From Halomonas getboli (lineage in GTDB: Bacteria; Pseudomonadota; Gammaproteobacteria; Pseudomonadales; Halomonadaceae), in the NCBI RefSeq assembly GCF_023094245.1, contig NZ_JALMEW010000002.1:310001-374000 (forward strand): a stretch of DNA of 64,000 bases, given 5' to 3'. The notes beneath the pieces were generated by a model that searched no databases, was not told the DNA's origin, and saw nothing but the letters and a program-made list of their open reading frames with translations. Below, in pieces: positions 41,060 through 49,687 of the stretch; position 1 is the first letter of the stretch, and each line of letters begins with the position of its first letter. A program made the position numbers and the translations under genes.

Positions 41060-41697
41060 ACGGCACCACGCCCATTCACCGCGCCCCGGACTCGCCCGTC
41101 GCGCGCCAGGCCCTGGCGCTGGCCGGAGTGTTCCAGGCCGCCAGCCAGGTCGACCAGCTGGCCCGCACCGGCCAGGTCGACCAGCGCGCCTGGGACACCC
41201 TGATCCACGCCACCCTCGACACCGATCCGGCCAGCTTCGAGGCCATCTACGGCGGGCACCCCAACAACCTGCGCCTGGGCATCGAGACCCTCGAGGGCAT
41301 GCTGGGCCGACGTCAGGCCAATCCGGTGGTGATGCGCTACGGTTTCTCGCTGCTGATGCTGATGAGCAAGCTGAGAAACGACAACGACATGATGGACACC
41401 CTGGGCGCCCGCCTGACCCGCATCCAGGGTCAGGCCGAGCACTTCGGCGAGACCCACGAGAACGTGGTCGCCAGCCTCGGCGAGGCCTATCAGGACACCA
41501 TCTCCACCTTCAAGAGCCGGATCGTCGTCCAGGGCGATCCCTCGCTGCTGCAGAGCCGCATGATGCCCGAGCGCGTGCGTGCCTGCCTGCTGACCGGCAT
41601 CCGCTTCGCGCTGCTGTGGCACCAACAGGGCGGCCGCCGCTGGAAGCTGATGTTCCAGCGCGGCGCCCTCAAGAAGGCCCTGGACGAGCTGAACTGA
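41056..41697 (+). CDS. hflD: High-frequency lysogenisation protein HflD homolog
   Basis: 213 residues, all alpha. HflD binds phage lambda CII in E. coli; its native role is unclear. Typical segments are [32 protein letters not shown] and [21 protein letters not shown]. It is translationally coupled to mnmA and precedes purB, the conserved order. Confidence 0.94.
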   Translation: MNGTTPIHRAPDSPVARQALALAGVFQAASQVDQLARTGQVDQRAWDTLIHATLDTDPASFEAIYGGHPNNLRLGIETLEGMLGRRQANPVVMRYGFSLLMLMSKLRNDNDMMDTLGARLTRIQGQAEHFGETHENVVASLGEAYQDTISTFKSRIVVQGDPSLLQSRMMPERVRACLLTGIRFALLWHQQGGRRWKLMFQRGALKKALDELN

Positions 41698-41710
41698 TTT
41701 CCCCCACTGA

Positions 41711-43120
<1,410 letters not shown>

Positions 43121-43429
43121 GCGCCCGGCCGGTCAGACGATCAGGGGCGGGCATCGTAGCGATGCGATATCTACCCGGGGACGCTGACACCAGCGCAGCC
43201 GCGCGCGTGGCTCGCCAGGGATGGCGAGCCGGCTTCACCCGTGAGGGATTATGTTGTGAAGCGACGCGCAGGCGGCAAGCGCAGTGTCAGGGTTTCGTTC
43301 CCGGGATCGCGAGCACGAGGCCCGACCCTTAACCCGCCATGCCCCTCATCGGCTGGCCCCACATGCTAGTATCCCGACAGGCGCCACTCGGCGCCTGTCG
43401 CCGTTTCATCCCTTCGCGAGCGCGAGCCA
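43121..43429. other. Intergenic region purB-roxA
   Basis: 309 bp without a gene. It contains a perfect 8-bp-arm hairpin at 43209-43230 (GGCTCGCC/GGCGAGCC, no T tract, possibly the end of the purB transcript). It also holds the roxA promoter described separately, with a 9-bp-arm hairpin at 43377-43398 (ACAGGCGCC/GGCGCCTGT). Confidence 0.6.
43364..43372 (+). promoter_or_regulatory. Extended -10 promoter of roxA
   Basis: TGCTAGTAT (TGn plus TAGTAT) without a good -35. Transcription would begin near 43379, so the 43377-43398 hairpin would form at the RNA 5' end. Confidence 0.45.
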
Positions 43430-44617
43430 ATGTCACGACAGTCCCGAGACGAACCCCTCACCCTGCTCGGCGGGCGCACCGCAGCCGACTTCCTGCGCGA
43501 CCACTGGCAGCGCCGGCCGCTGCTGATCCGCGGCGCCATCCCCGACTTCCAGAGCCCCCTCGAGCCCGACGAGCTCGCCGGCCTGGCCTGCGAGGAGAAC
43601 ATCGAGGCGCGTCTGGTCGAGGAACGCGGCCCCGACGGCCCCTGGCAGGTCAGCCACGGCCCCTTCGACGAGGCCACCTTCGCCCGCCTGCCGGAGCAGG
43701 ACTGGACCCTGCTGGTCCAGGCCGTGGACCACTACGTGCCCGAGGTCGCCGAACTGCTCGAGACCTTCGACTTCCTGCCCAGCTGGCGCCTCGACGACAT
43801 CATGGTCAGCTACGCCCCGCCGGGCGGCAGCGTCGGCCCCCACGTCGACCAGTACGACGTCTTCCTGCTCCAGGCCAGCGGCCAGCGCCGCTGGCAGCTC
43901 GGCGGCGAGGTCGGCGACGACGCCCCGATCCTCAAGGGCATCGACCTGCGCATCCTCGAGACCTTCGAGGTCGAGGCCGACGCCGACTGGGTGCTGGAAC
44001 CGGGCGACATGCTCTATCTGCCGCCGGGCTGGGCCCATCACGGCGTCAGCCAGTCCAGCGACTGCATGACCTTCTCGGTGGGCTTCCGCGCCCCCTCCGC
44101 CGACGAGGCCGTGACCTCCTACGCCGACTACATCGGCGAACAGCTGCCGCCCTCGCTGCGCTACGCCGACGCCGGCATGACGCCGCCCGCCGACCCGGCC
44201 GAGCTCGATGACGCGGCGCTTGAGCGCATGCGCGCGCTGATCCTCGAGACCCTCGACGATCCCGCCCAGCTGGCCCAGTGGTTCGGCCGCGTGATGACCC
44301 AGCCCAAGTACGTCGACCAGCTGGTGGCCAGCGAGACGCCCACCGACCCGAACGACCTTGTCGCCGCGCTACAGGACGGCGAGACGCTGGAGCGTAGCCC
44401 CGGCTCGCGCTTCGCCTGGCGCGCGCTGGACGACGCACGCGCCACCCTGTTCGTCGACGGCGACGGCGTCGAGTGCTCGATCGCCCTGGCCCGCGCCCTG
44501 GCCGGCGGCGAGCCGGTCGACGCCGACCTGCTCGCCTTCGACGACGCCCCGCGCGTGCTGACCCATCTGCTCGACGCCGGCAGCCTGGCCTGGTGGAGCG
44601 ACCACGAAGAAGAATGA
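43430..44617 (+). CDS. roxA: Ribosomal protein L16 arginine hydroxylase (RoxA/YcfD)
   Basis: A 2-oxoglutarate/Fe(II) oxygenase of the JmjC-cupin ROX group that hydroxylates an arginine of L16. 395 residues. The iron ligands are His138, Asp140 (GPHVDQYD) and His203 or His204 (PPGWAHHGVS). The C-terminal part has the winged-helix and dimer domains; LPQ-type EPGDMLYLPPG is typical. Its neighbour is a GNAT gene 18 bp downstream. Confidence 0.93.
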   Translation: MSRQSRDEPLTLLGGRTAADFLRDHWQRRPLLIRGAIPDFQSPLEPDELAGLACEENIEARLVEERGPDGPWQVSHGPFDEATFARLPEQDWTLLVQAVDHYVPEVAELLETFDFLPSWRLDDIMVSYAPPGGSVGPHVDQYDVFLLQASGQRRWQLGGEVGDDAPILKGIDLRILETFEVEADADWVLEPGDMLYLPPGWAHHGVSQSSDCMTFSVGFRAPSADEAVTSYADYIGEQLPPSLRYADAGMTPPADPAELDDAALERMRALILETLDDPAQLAQWFGRVMTQPKYVDQLVASETPTDPNDLVAALQDGETLERSPGSRFAWRALDDARATLFVDGDGVECSIALARALAGGEPVDADLLAFDDAPRVLTHLLDAGSLAWWSDHEEE

Positions 44618-44635
44618 GACACGAGGAGTAAGCGC

Positions 44636-45067
44636 ATGAGTGGTAACGTCGAGATCCGTGAGGGCGACTGGCAGACCCTCGGCGAGGCGGCCGGCGAGAT
44701 CCGCCGCGTCGTCTTCATCGAGGAGCAGGACGTGCCCAGGGACGAGGAATGGGACGGCCGCGATCCCGAGTGCCTGCACTTCCTGGCGTTGGCCGACGGC
44801 CGCCCCCTGGGCACCGCCCGGCTGCTGCCAGACGGCCATATCGGCCGCGTCGCCGTGCTGGCCGAGGCGCGTGGGCTCGGCATCGGACTGGCGCTGATGG
44901 AGGCGGCCATCGCCGCCGCCCGCCATCGCGGCCTGCCCGCGGCCGAGCTCGCCGCTCAGACCCATGCCCTCGCTTTCTACGAGCGGCTGGGCTTCGAGGC
45001 CTTCGGCGACACCTTCATGGACGCCGGCATTCCGCACCGCAACATGATGCTTCGCCTCGACGCCTGA
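44636..45067 (+). CDS. GNAT-family N-acetyltransferase (ElaA/YjcF-like)
   Basis: 143 residues. The acetyl-CoA loop is VAVLAEARGLGIGLALMEAAI (Q/RxxGxG/A type), with HALAFYERLGFEAFGDTFMDAGIPHRNM at the end. The N-terminal RRVVFIEEQDVPRDEEWDGRDP is usual for this subgroup. Substrate unknown. ACGAGGAG precedes the ATG; it probably shares a transcript with roxA. Confidence 0.88.
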   Translation: MSGNVEIREGDWQTLGEAAGEIRRVVFIEEQDVPRDEEWDGRDPECLHFLALADGRPLGTARLLPDGHIGRVAVLAEARGLGIGLALMEAAIAAARHRGLPAAELAAQTHALAFYERLGFEAFGDTFMDAGIPHRNMMLRLDA

Positions 45068-45428
45068 TGCCCTCTCCCGCATCCAGCGCGGGAAACCCGA
45101 CTACAGGAAACACGCCTCACACCCCCATTCTGTAGTCGGGCTACAACCCTCGCTGCCCCCAAGGATCAATTGTTGAGCCGCGCCATGGCGGCCCATAGTG
45201 ATATCCAAGGCGAGCGAGGGACGCCCGGCATCGACGCTTGTGCCATGTAGTCGCCGGGCACTTTCCTCTCTCGACGAGGTTCGACCAGCCTCCTGGAGAC
45301 AGACTCGGGAAAGCGGACGAACCTGATAGCGCTTCGCGGTCGCAGCATGAGGCTTCGTCGACACCAGACGGCAATCACGCCGAGACGAGACCGGGCGACC
45401 TCCCCCAGCAGGCAGAGAGGATGGCTCC
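45068..45428. other. Regulatory region upstream of aceA
   Basis: 361 bp without a gene. CCCGACTACA (45096-45105) pairs with TGTAGTCGGG (45131-45140) over a 25-base loop. The palindrome TGTAGT-CGG-GCTACA is at 45131-45145, CATAGT at 45194-45199, and a further TGTAGTCG half-site at 45246-45253. The aceA start is at 45429, so the leader may be long. Confidence 0.6.
45131..45145. promoter_or_regulatory. HexR/RccR-like operator upstream of aceA
   Basis: TGTAGTCGGGCTACA, an inverted repeat of form TGTAGT-N3-RYTACA. This is close to the palindromes bound by RpiR-family carbon regulators (HexR, RccR), which control central carbon genes including aceA in pseudomonads. The regulator is not in the window; assignment is by motif only. 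Confidence 0.5.
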
Positions 45429-47027
45429 ATGGCAACGTTTCAAGAACAGCTCAAGACCCTGACCCAGCTGCGCGAAGGTCAGCGCGGCAAGTGGGACAAC
45501 ATCACGCCCGAGCACGCCGCCCGGCTGCGCGTTCAGAACCGCTTCCAGAGCGGCCTGGACATCGCCCGCTACACCGCCCGGATCATGCGCGAGGACATGG
45601 CGGCCTACGACGGCGACACCGCGAAGTACACCCAGTCGCTGGGCTGCTGGCACGGCTTCATCGGCCAGCAGAAGATGATCTCCATCAAGAAGCACTTCGG
45701 CGAGACCAAGGGCCGCTACCTGTACCTCTCCGGCTGGATGGTCGCCGCACTGCGCTCCGAGTTCGGCCCGCTGCCCGACCAGTCGATGCACGAGAAGACC
45801 AGCGTGCCGGCGCTGATCGAGGAGCTCTACACCTTCCTGCGCCAGGCCGACAGCTGGGAGCTCAATCACCTGTTCCGCGACCTGGAAGCCGCCCGCGAGG
45901 CCGGCGACAGCGCCAGGGTCGCCGAGCTCGAAGGCCAGATCGACAACCATGAGACCCACGTGGTGCCGATCATCGCCGACATCGACGCCGGCTTCGGCAA
46001 CGCCGAGGCCACCTACCTGCTGGCCAAGAAGATGATCGAGGCCGGGGCATGCTGCCTGCAGATCGAGAACCAGGTCTCCGACGAGAAGCAGTGCGGCCAC
46101 CAGGCCGGCAAGGTCACCGTGCCCCACGAGGACTTCATCGCCAAGCTCAATGCCGTGCGCTACGCCTTCCTGGAGCTCGGCGTGGAAGACGGCGTGATCG
46201 TCGCCCGCACCGACTCCCTGGGCGCCGGCCTGACCCAGAAGATCGCCGTCAGCCACGCGCCGGGCGACCTGGGCGACCAGTACAACGCCTTCCTCGACGG
46301 CGACGAGATCGCCTCCGCGGACGATATCGCCAACGGCGACGTGGTGATCAAGCAGGACGGCAAGCTGGTCAAGGTCAAGCGCCTGGCCTCCGGCCTCTAC
46401 CAGTTCAAGCCGGACACCGGCGAGGACCGGGTGGTGCTGGACTGCATCACCAGCCTGCAGAACGGCGCCGACCTCCTGTGGATCGAGACCGAGAAGCCCC
46501 ACGTCGGCCAGATCAAGGGCATGGTGGACCGCGTGCGCGAGGTCTGCCCGGACGCCAAGCTGGTCTACAACAACTCGCCGTCCTTCAACTGGACTCTGAA
46601 CTTCCGCCAGCAGGTATTCGACGCCTGGGAGGCCGAGGGCCGCGACGTCAGCGCCTACGACCGCGCCGACCTGATGAACGCCGAGTACGACGCCACCGAG
46701 CTGGGTCGCCAGGCCGACGAGTGGACGCAGAACTTCCAGCGCGACGCCGCCCGCGAGGCCGGCATCTTCCACCACCTGATCACTCTGCCGACCTACCACA
46801 CCGCGGCCCTGTCCACCGACAACCTGGCCAAGGGCTACTTCGGCCAAGAAGGCATGCTGGCCTACGTGGCGGGCGTCCAGCGCCGCGAGATTCGCGAGGG
46901 CATCGCCACCGTCAAGCACCAGGACATGGCCGGCTCCAACATCGGCGACGACCACAAGGAGTTCTTCCACGGCGAGGCGGCGCTCAAGGCCGGCGGCAAG
47001 GACAACACCATGAACCAGTTCGGCTGA
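45429..47027 (+). CDS. aceA: Isocitrate lyase
   Basis: First step of the glyoxylate shunt: isocitrate to glyoxylate and succinate. 532 residues, the longer Pseudomonas-type class rather than the 434-residue E. coli enzyme. The catalytic KQCGH is at 220-224 in place of KKCGH. PIIADIDAGFGNAEA and YNNSPSFNWTLNF are typical. The start follows GAGAGGATGGCTCC. A strong terminator follows at 47062. It competes with monomeric icd for isocitrate and is probably induced on acetate or fatty acids. Confidence 0.97.
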   Translation: MATFQEQLKTLTQLREGQRGKWDNITPEHAARLRVQNRFQSGLDIARYTARIMREDMAAYDGDTAKYTQSLGCWHGFIGQQKMISIKKHFGETKGRYLYLSGWMVAALRSEFGPLPDQSMHEKTSVPALIEELYTFLRQADSWELNHLFRDLEAAREAGDSARVAELEGQIDNHETHVVPIIADIDAGFGNAEATYLLAKKMIEAGACCLQIENQVSDEKQCGHQAGKVTVPHEDFIAKLNAVRYAFLELGVEDGVIVARTDSLGAGLTQKIAVSHAPGDLGDQYNAFLDGDEIASADDIANGDVVIKQDGKLVKVKRLASGLYQFKPDTGEDRVVLDCITSLQNGADLLWIETEKPHVGQIKGMVDRVREVCPDAKLVYNNSPSFNWTLNFRQQVFDAWEAEGRDVSAYDRADLMNAEYDATELGRQADEWTQNFQRDAAREAGIFHHLITLPTYHTAALSTDNLAKGYFGQEGMLAYVAGVQRREIREGIATVKHQDMAGSNIGDDHKEFFHGEAALKAGGKDNTMNQFG

Positions 47028-47061
47028 TCGAACGCAGCACCACCGCCACGACAAGACACTC

Positions 47062-47087
47062 GGGGAGGCTTCGGCCTCCCCTTTTTT
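47062..47087 (+). terminator. Terminator of aceA
   Basis: GGGGAGGC with TTC-type loop and GCCTCCCC followed by TTTTTT, 35 bp beyond the stop codon. Confidence 0.93.
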
Positions 47088-47133
47088 ACTGTCGGCCTAC
47101 CCGGCGCTCACTGCCCCGACTCGCATCGCCCCT

Positions 47134-47273
47134 GTCTCCTCTCTCCTCTCTCCTCTCTCCTCGCCCCTCGCCCCTCGCCCCTCGCACCTCGCCCCTCGCA
47201 CCTCGCCCCTCGCACCTCGCCCCTCGCACCTCGCACCTCGCACCTCGCACCTCGCACCTCGCACCTCGCACCC
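47134..47273 (-). repeat. Heptamer tandem array downstream of aceA
   Basis: Twenty 7-bp units. One GTCTCCT and three CTCTCCT are followed by CGCCCCT and CGCACCT in blocks and alternation, then only CGCACCT, ending CGCACCC. On the minus strand the units are AGGTGCG, AGGGGCG and AGGAGAG, the same family as the rarA array. Single-base variants alternate in a regular pattern (CCCCT/CACCT four times). Confidence 0.95.
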
Positions 47274-47313
47274 ATGAAGCATGCCAACAACATCCGCGAC
47301 GTTCCTTACACGA

Positions 47314-47328
47314 TGTAGTCGAGTTACA
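47314..47328. promoter_or_regulatory. Second HexR/RccR-like palindrome
   Basis: TGTAGTCGAGTTACA, same form as the site before aceA. The following ACAACCC and a CATAGT 62 bp from its start (47376) also match the aceA region (63 bp there). It lies about 290 bp before the small gene at 47602. The whole 47028-47601 gap (574 bp) holds only the terminator, the heptamer array and this site. Confidence 0.5.
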
Positions 47329-47601
47329 ACCCCGGCTGCGGCCAATGAGGCATGGTCGGTTCTACCGTGCTGCACCATAGTCAATTCACAGCGCAGGACA
47401 ACGCGTCGCTACCCCGACCGGCGACCCGCGCTGAAAGCTACAACGAAGGCGCTCTTGTCGATGATCCAGGCGCCATAGGCGATGGTCTTTCCAAGCTTGT
47501 GACCACTTCGCGACTGCAGCATAGGGCGCTTACCCGGCCCGGCATGCGTAGCAAACGCCCCCTAATGCCATCGACGATGGCGACTGAACGAGGTGTTACA
47601 C

Positions 47602-47820
47602 ATGAACTGCATCGAACTGAGCCACCAAGCCGACCTCATTGCCAGCACCTTCAGCAAGCAGGAACTCGCCAAGCTGGTGCTGGCCCTGAAGGGCAACCGG
47701 GAATCCCTGCAGCACGCCGTCGAGGTGATCGATACCGTCGACAGCCGCGTGGGCTACTCCCTCGACGATGCCTGGGACGAGGTGCTGACCGGCGACGCCT
47801 TGCAGCAAGAGGAGGAATGA
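47602..47820 (+). CDS. Conserved-looking small acidic protein, function unknown
   Basis: 72 residues, starting MNCIELSHQADLIAS and ending QQEEE. It is predicted to be mostly helical and acidic; there is no signal peptide or membrane helix and a single Cys at position 3. GAGGTG lies 6 bases before the ATG and a strong terminator follows, so it looks like a genuine single-gene unit. I do not recognise the family. Its upstream region shares the palindrome and spacing found at aceA. Confidence 0.65.
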   Translation: MNCIELSHQADLIASTFSKQELAKLVLALKGNRESLQHAVEVIDTVDSRVGYSLDDAWDEVLTGDALQQEEE

Positions 47821-47852
47821 GGCGCCTTTCCGCGACAGCCTGACTAGCCATT

Positions 47853-47882
47853 GCCCACCCCGCCCTGCGGGGTGGGCTTTTT
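47853..47882 (+). terminator. Terminator of the 47602 gene
   Basis: CCCACCCCGC, three-base loop, GCGGGGTGGG, then CTTTTTC on the plus strand. Confidence 0.9.
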
Positions 47883-48070
47883 CATGGCACTCGCTTCGCC
47901 ACCGGCCGCCCTCGTTCGCAGGCGCACCTTTTCGGCATTCGCTGGTCAAAAATCGCGTCTACAGGCAGGGTATGAACAACGGCGAGCATACGCTCCGCTG
48001 CACCATGTCTTACGGAAGCCATACGGCGCGACACCAACGGCGTCGCTCACCGACTTGCAAGGAGTCATTC

Positions 48071-48538
48071 ATGAAGCGCTTTCTTCCCATCGTCGCCCTC
48101 GGCGCCCTGACCCTGGCGGGCTGCGCCAACACCGCGCCCTACTCGGGCAACGTCTATTCCGGCAATCAGGCCAAGGTGGCCCAGAACGTGAGCATCGGCA
48201 CCATCACCGCCATGCGGCGGGTGCAGATCCAGGCCGGGGATCAGAACAGCGGCGCGCTGGGCGGCCTCGGCGGCGCCGTCATCGGCGGACTGCTGGGCAA
48301 CCAGATCGGCGGCGGCTCGGGCCGCACCCTGGCCACCGCGGCCGGCGCCATCGGCGGCAGCGTGGCCGGCAAGAAGATCGAGGACAGCGCCAATCGCACC
48401 GACGCCTGGGAGCTCGAGATCCGCAAGCAGACCGGCCAGACCGTGGTGGTGGTGCAGAAGGCCGATCAGCCGTTCCAGGTCGGCCAGAAGGTGCGCCTGA
48501 TCGGCACCGGCAACAACGTCAGCGTGGCGCCTTACTGA
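48071..48538 (+). CDS. Glycine-zipper 2TM lipoprotein (SlyB/Pcp-like)
   Basis: 155 residues. The signal peptide ends in the lipobox LTLAGC (Cys18). A glycine-zipper region, GALGGLGGAVIGGLLGNQIGGGSGRTLATAAGAIGGSVAG (split as two GxxxG helices), lies at about 62-100, followed by a C-terminal beta domain (WELEIRKQTGQTVVVVQ). Outer-membrane lipoproteins of this kind stabilise the envelope under stress. AGGAGTCATTC precedes the ATG. Confidence 0.88.
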   Translation: MKRFLPIVALGALTLAGCANTAPYSGNVYSGNQAKVAQNVSIGTITAMRRVQIQAGDQNSGALGGLGGAVIGGLLGNQIGGGSGRTLATAAGAIGGSVAGKKIEDSANRTDAWELEIRKQTGQTVVVVQKADQPFQVGQKVRLIGTGNNVSVAPY

Positions 48539-48572
48539 GCCCCGCGCCGTCGATACGCCGACGCGATAACGC

Positions 48573-48606
48573 AGAAGGCCCGCGGCGCATGCGCCGCGGG
48601 CCTTCT
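48573..48606. terminator. Perfect 34-bp palindromic bidirectional terminator
   Basis: AGAAGGCCCGCGGCGCA and its exact complement, with no loop bases beyond the centre. It separates convergent genes at 48071 and 48626. Confidence 0.8.
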
Positions 48607-48625
48607 CGTCGAGCAGGCGTCAACC

Positions 48626-48907
48626 TCAGTGGAAGTTGGCCTTGCGCATCGCCCAGCACACCAGCTTGCTGCCGATCAGCACGATCAGGCCGATGATGAC
48701 CAGCGTCAGCAGCAGATCCACCGGGCGCACGATGGCGGTAGCGCCCAGCACGGCAATGGCCGGGCTCCACACCCAGCGGTCGTCCTCGCTGCGCAGTACA
48801 GACGGCATCAGCTTGTCGAGCGCCGAGCTGACGGTGGCCTCCCAGCGGCTCAGGCACAGGAAGAGGATCACGGCAAAGGCGATCAGCCAGATGACGGTCA
48901 AGGTCAT
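48626..48907 (-). CDS. Small two-helix inner-membrane protein, unknown function
   Basis: 93 residues. One hydrophobic helix at about 2-19 (MTLTVIWLIAFAVILFLCL) and one or two closely spaced ones at about 47-85 (AIAVLGATAIVRPVDLLLTLVIIGLIVLIGSKL) flank a polar loop. GGAGA lies 7 bases before the ATG at 48907. No family recognised. It stands alone, convergent with the SlyB-like gene. Confidence 0.6.
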   Translation of the reverse strand: MTLTVIWLIAFAVILFLCLSRWEATVSSALDKLMPSVLRSEDDRWVWSPAIAVLGATAIVRPVDLLLTLVIIGLIVLIGSKLVCWAMRKANFH

Positions 48908-49114
48908 GGAGGAGTCTCCAGCAGGGAACGAATGAACGGGGAAAAAGCGTCGCACAAAGGGTATCCCCGCCTTCAGAAGCACGCAACCACGGGGACAAGG
49001 CGTGAATCCCGCTCAGGATCGCCGCGAGCAAGCTGAAAAATCTCCTTACGCCACTGACAGTCCCCGGGAAGCCACGTTACCATGCGCGCACACGCACTCA
49101 TCGATAGGTTCATC

Positions 49115-49597
49115 ATGCAAATCGCACAGAATTCCGTTGTGGCCTTCCACTACACCCTGACCAACGATGCAGGGGAAGTGCTGGACAGCTCGGAAGGCCG
49201 TGAGCCGCTGACCTACCTCCACGGCGCCGGCAACATCATTCCGGGCCTCGAGAAGGAAATGGAAGGTCGTGCGGCTGGCGACAAGCTCCAGGCCAAGGTC
49301 GCCCCCGAAGAAGGCTACGGCGAAGTCCAGCCGCAGCTGGTGCAGGAAGTCCCGCGCGACGCCTTCCAGGGCGTCGAAAGCATCGAGCCGGGCATGCAGT
49401 TCCAGGCGCAGACCCAGGGCGGTCCGCTAATGGTCACCGTGACCCAGGTCGAAGGCGACACCGTCACCGTCGACGGCAACCATCCGCTGGCCGGCCAGAC
49501 CCTGAACTTCGACGTCGAGATCGCCGAAGTCCGCGAGGCCAGCCAGGAAGAGGTCGAGCACGGCCACGTCCACGGCGAAGGTGGCCACGAGCACTAA
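49115..49597 (+). CDS. slyD: FKBP-type peptidyl-prolyl isomerase (SlyD-like)
   Basis: 160 residues. FKBP domain with an inserted IF chaperone domain: MQIAQNSVVAFHYTLTNDAGEVLDSS, LHGAGNIIPGLEKEMEGRAAGDK, then EVPRDAF...VTVDGNHPLAGQTLNFDVEI. The C-terminus ends in a short His-rich stretch (HGHVHGEGGHEH) suited to nickel or zinc binding, shorter than E. coli SlyD. The ATG at 49115 is the family start. A terminator follows. Confidence 0.92.
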   Translation: MQIAQNSVVAFHYTLTNDAGEVLDSSEGREPLTYLHGAGNIIPGLEKEMEGRAAGDKLQAKVAPEEGYGEVQPQLVQEVPRDAFQGVESIEPGMQFQAQTQGGPLMVTVTQVEGDTVTVDGNHPLAGQTLNFDVEIAEVREASQEEVEHGHVHGEGGHEH

Positions 49598-49616
49598 GCT
49601 CGCCGCCAGCCAGGAC

Positions 49617-49650
49617 GAAAAAGGGGCAGCCCACGGGCTGCCCCTTTTCT
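49617..49650. terminator. Bidirectional terminator between slyD and the YdeP-like gene
   Basis: GAAAAAGGGGCAGCCC, loop ACG, GGCTGCCCCTTTTC: long stem with T tracts on both strands. Confidence 0.92.
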
Positions 49651-49687
49651 ATGCCTGTCCCGTCGAGATGAGCAGTCAACGCCGGCC

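Noticed and set aside
45166..45435. Minus-strand open frames upstream of aceA
   Set aside because: They overlap the operator region, differ in composition from real genes here and lack start signals.
47086..47384. Arg/Cys/Glu-rich open frames in the aceA-downstream array
   Set aside because: Translations of a 7-bp repeat in several overlapping frames, with no start or ribosome-binding signals.
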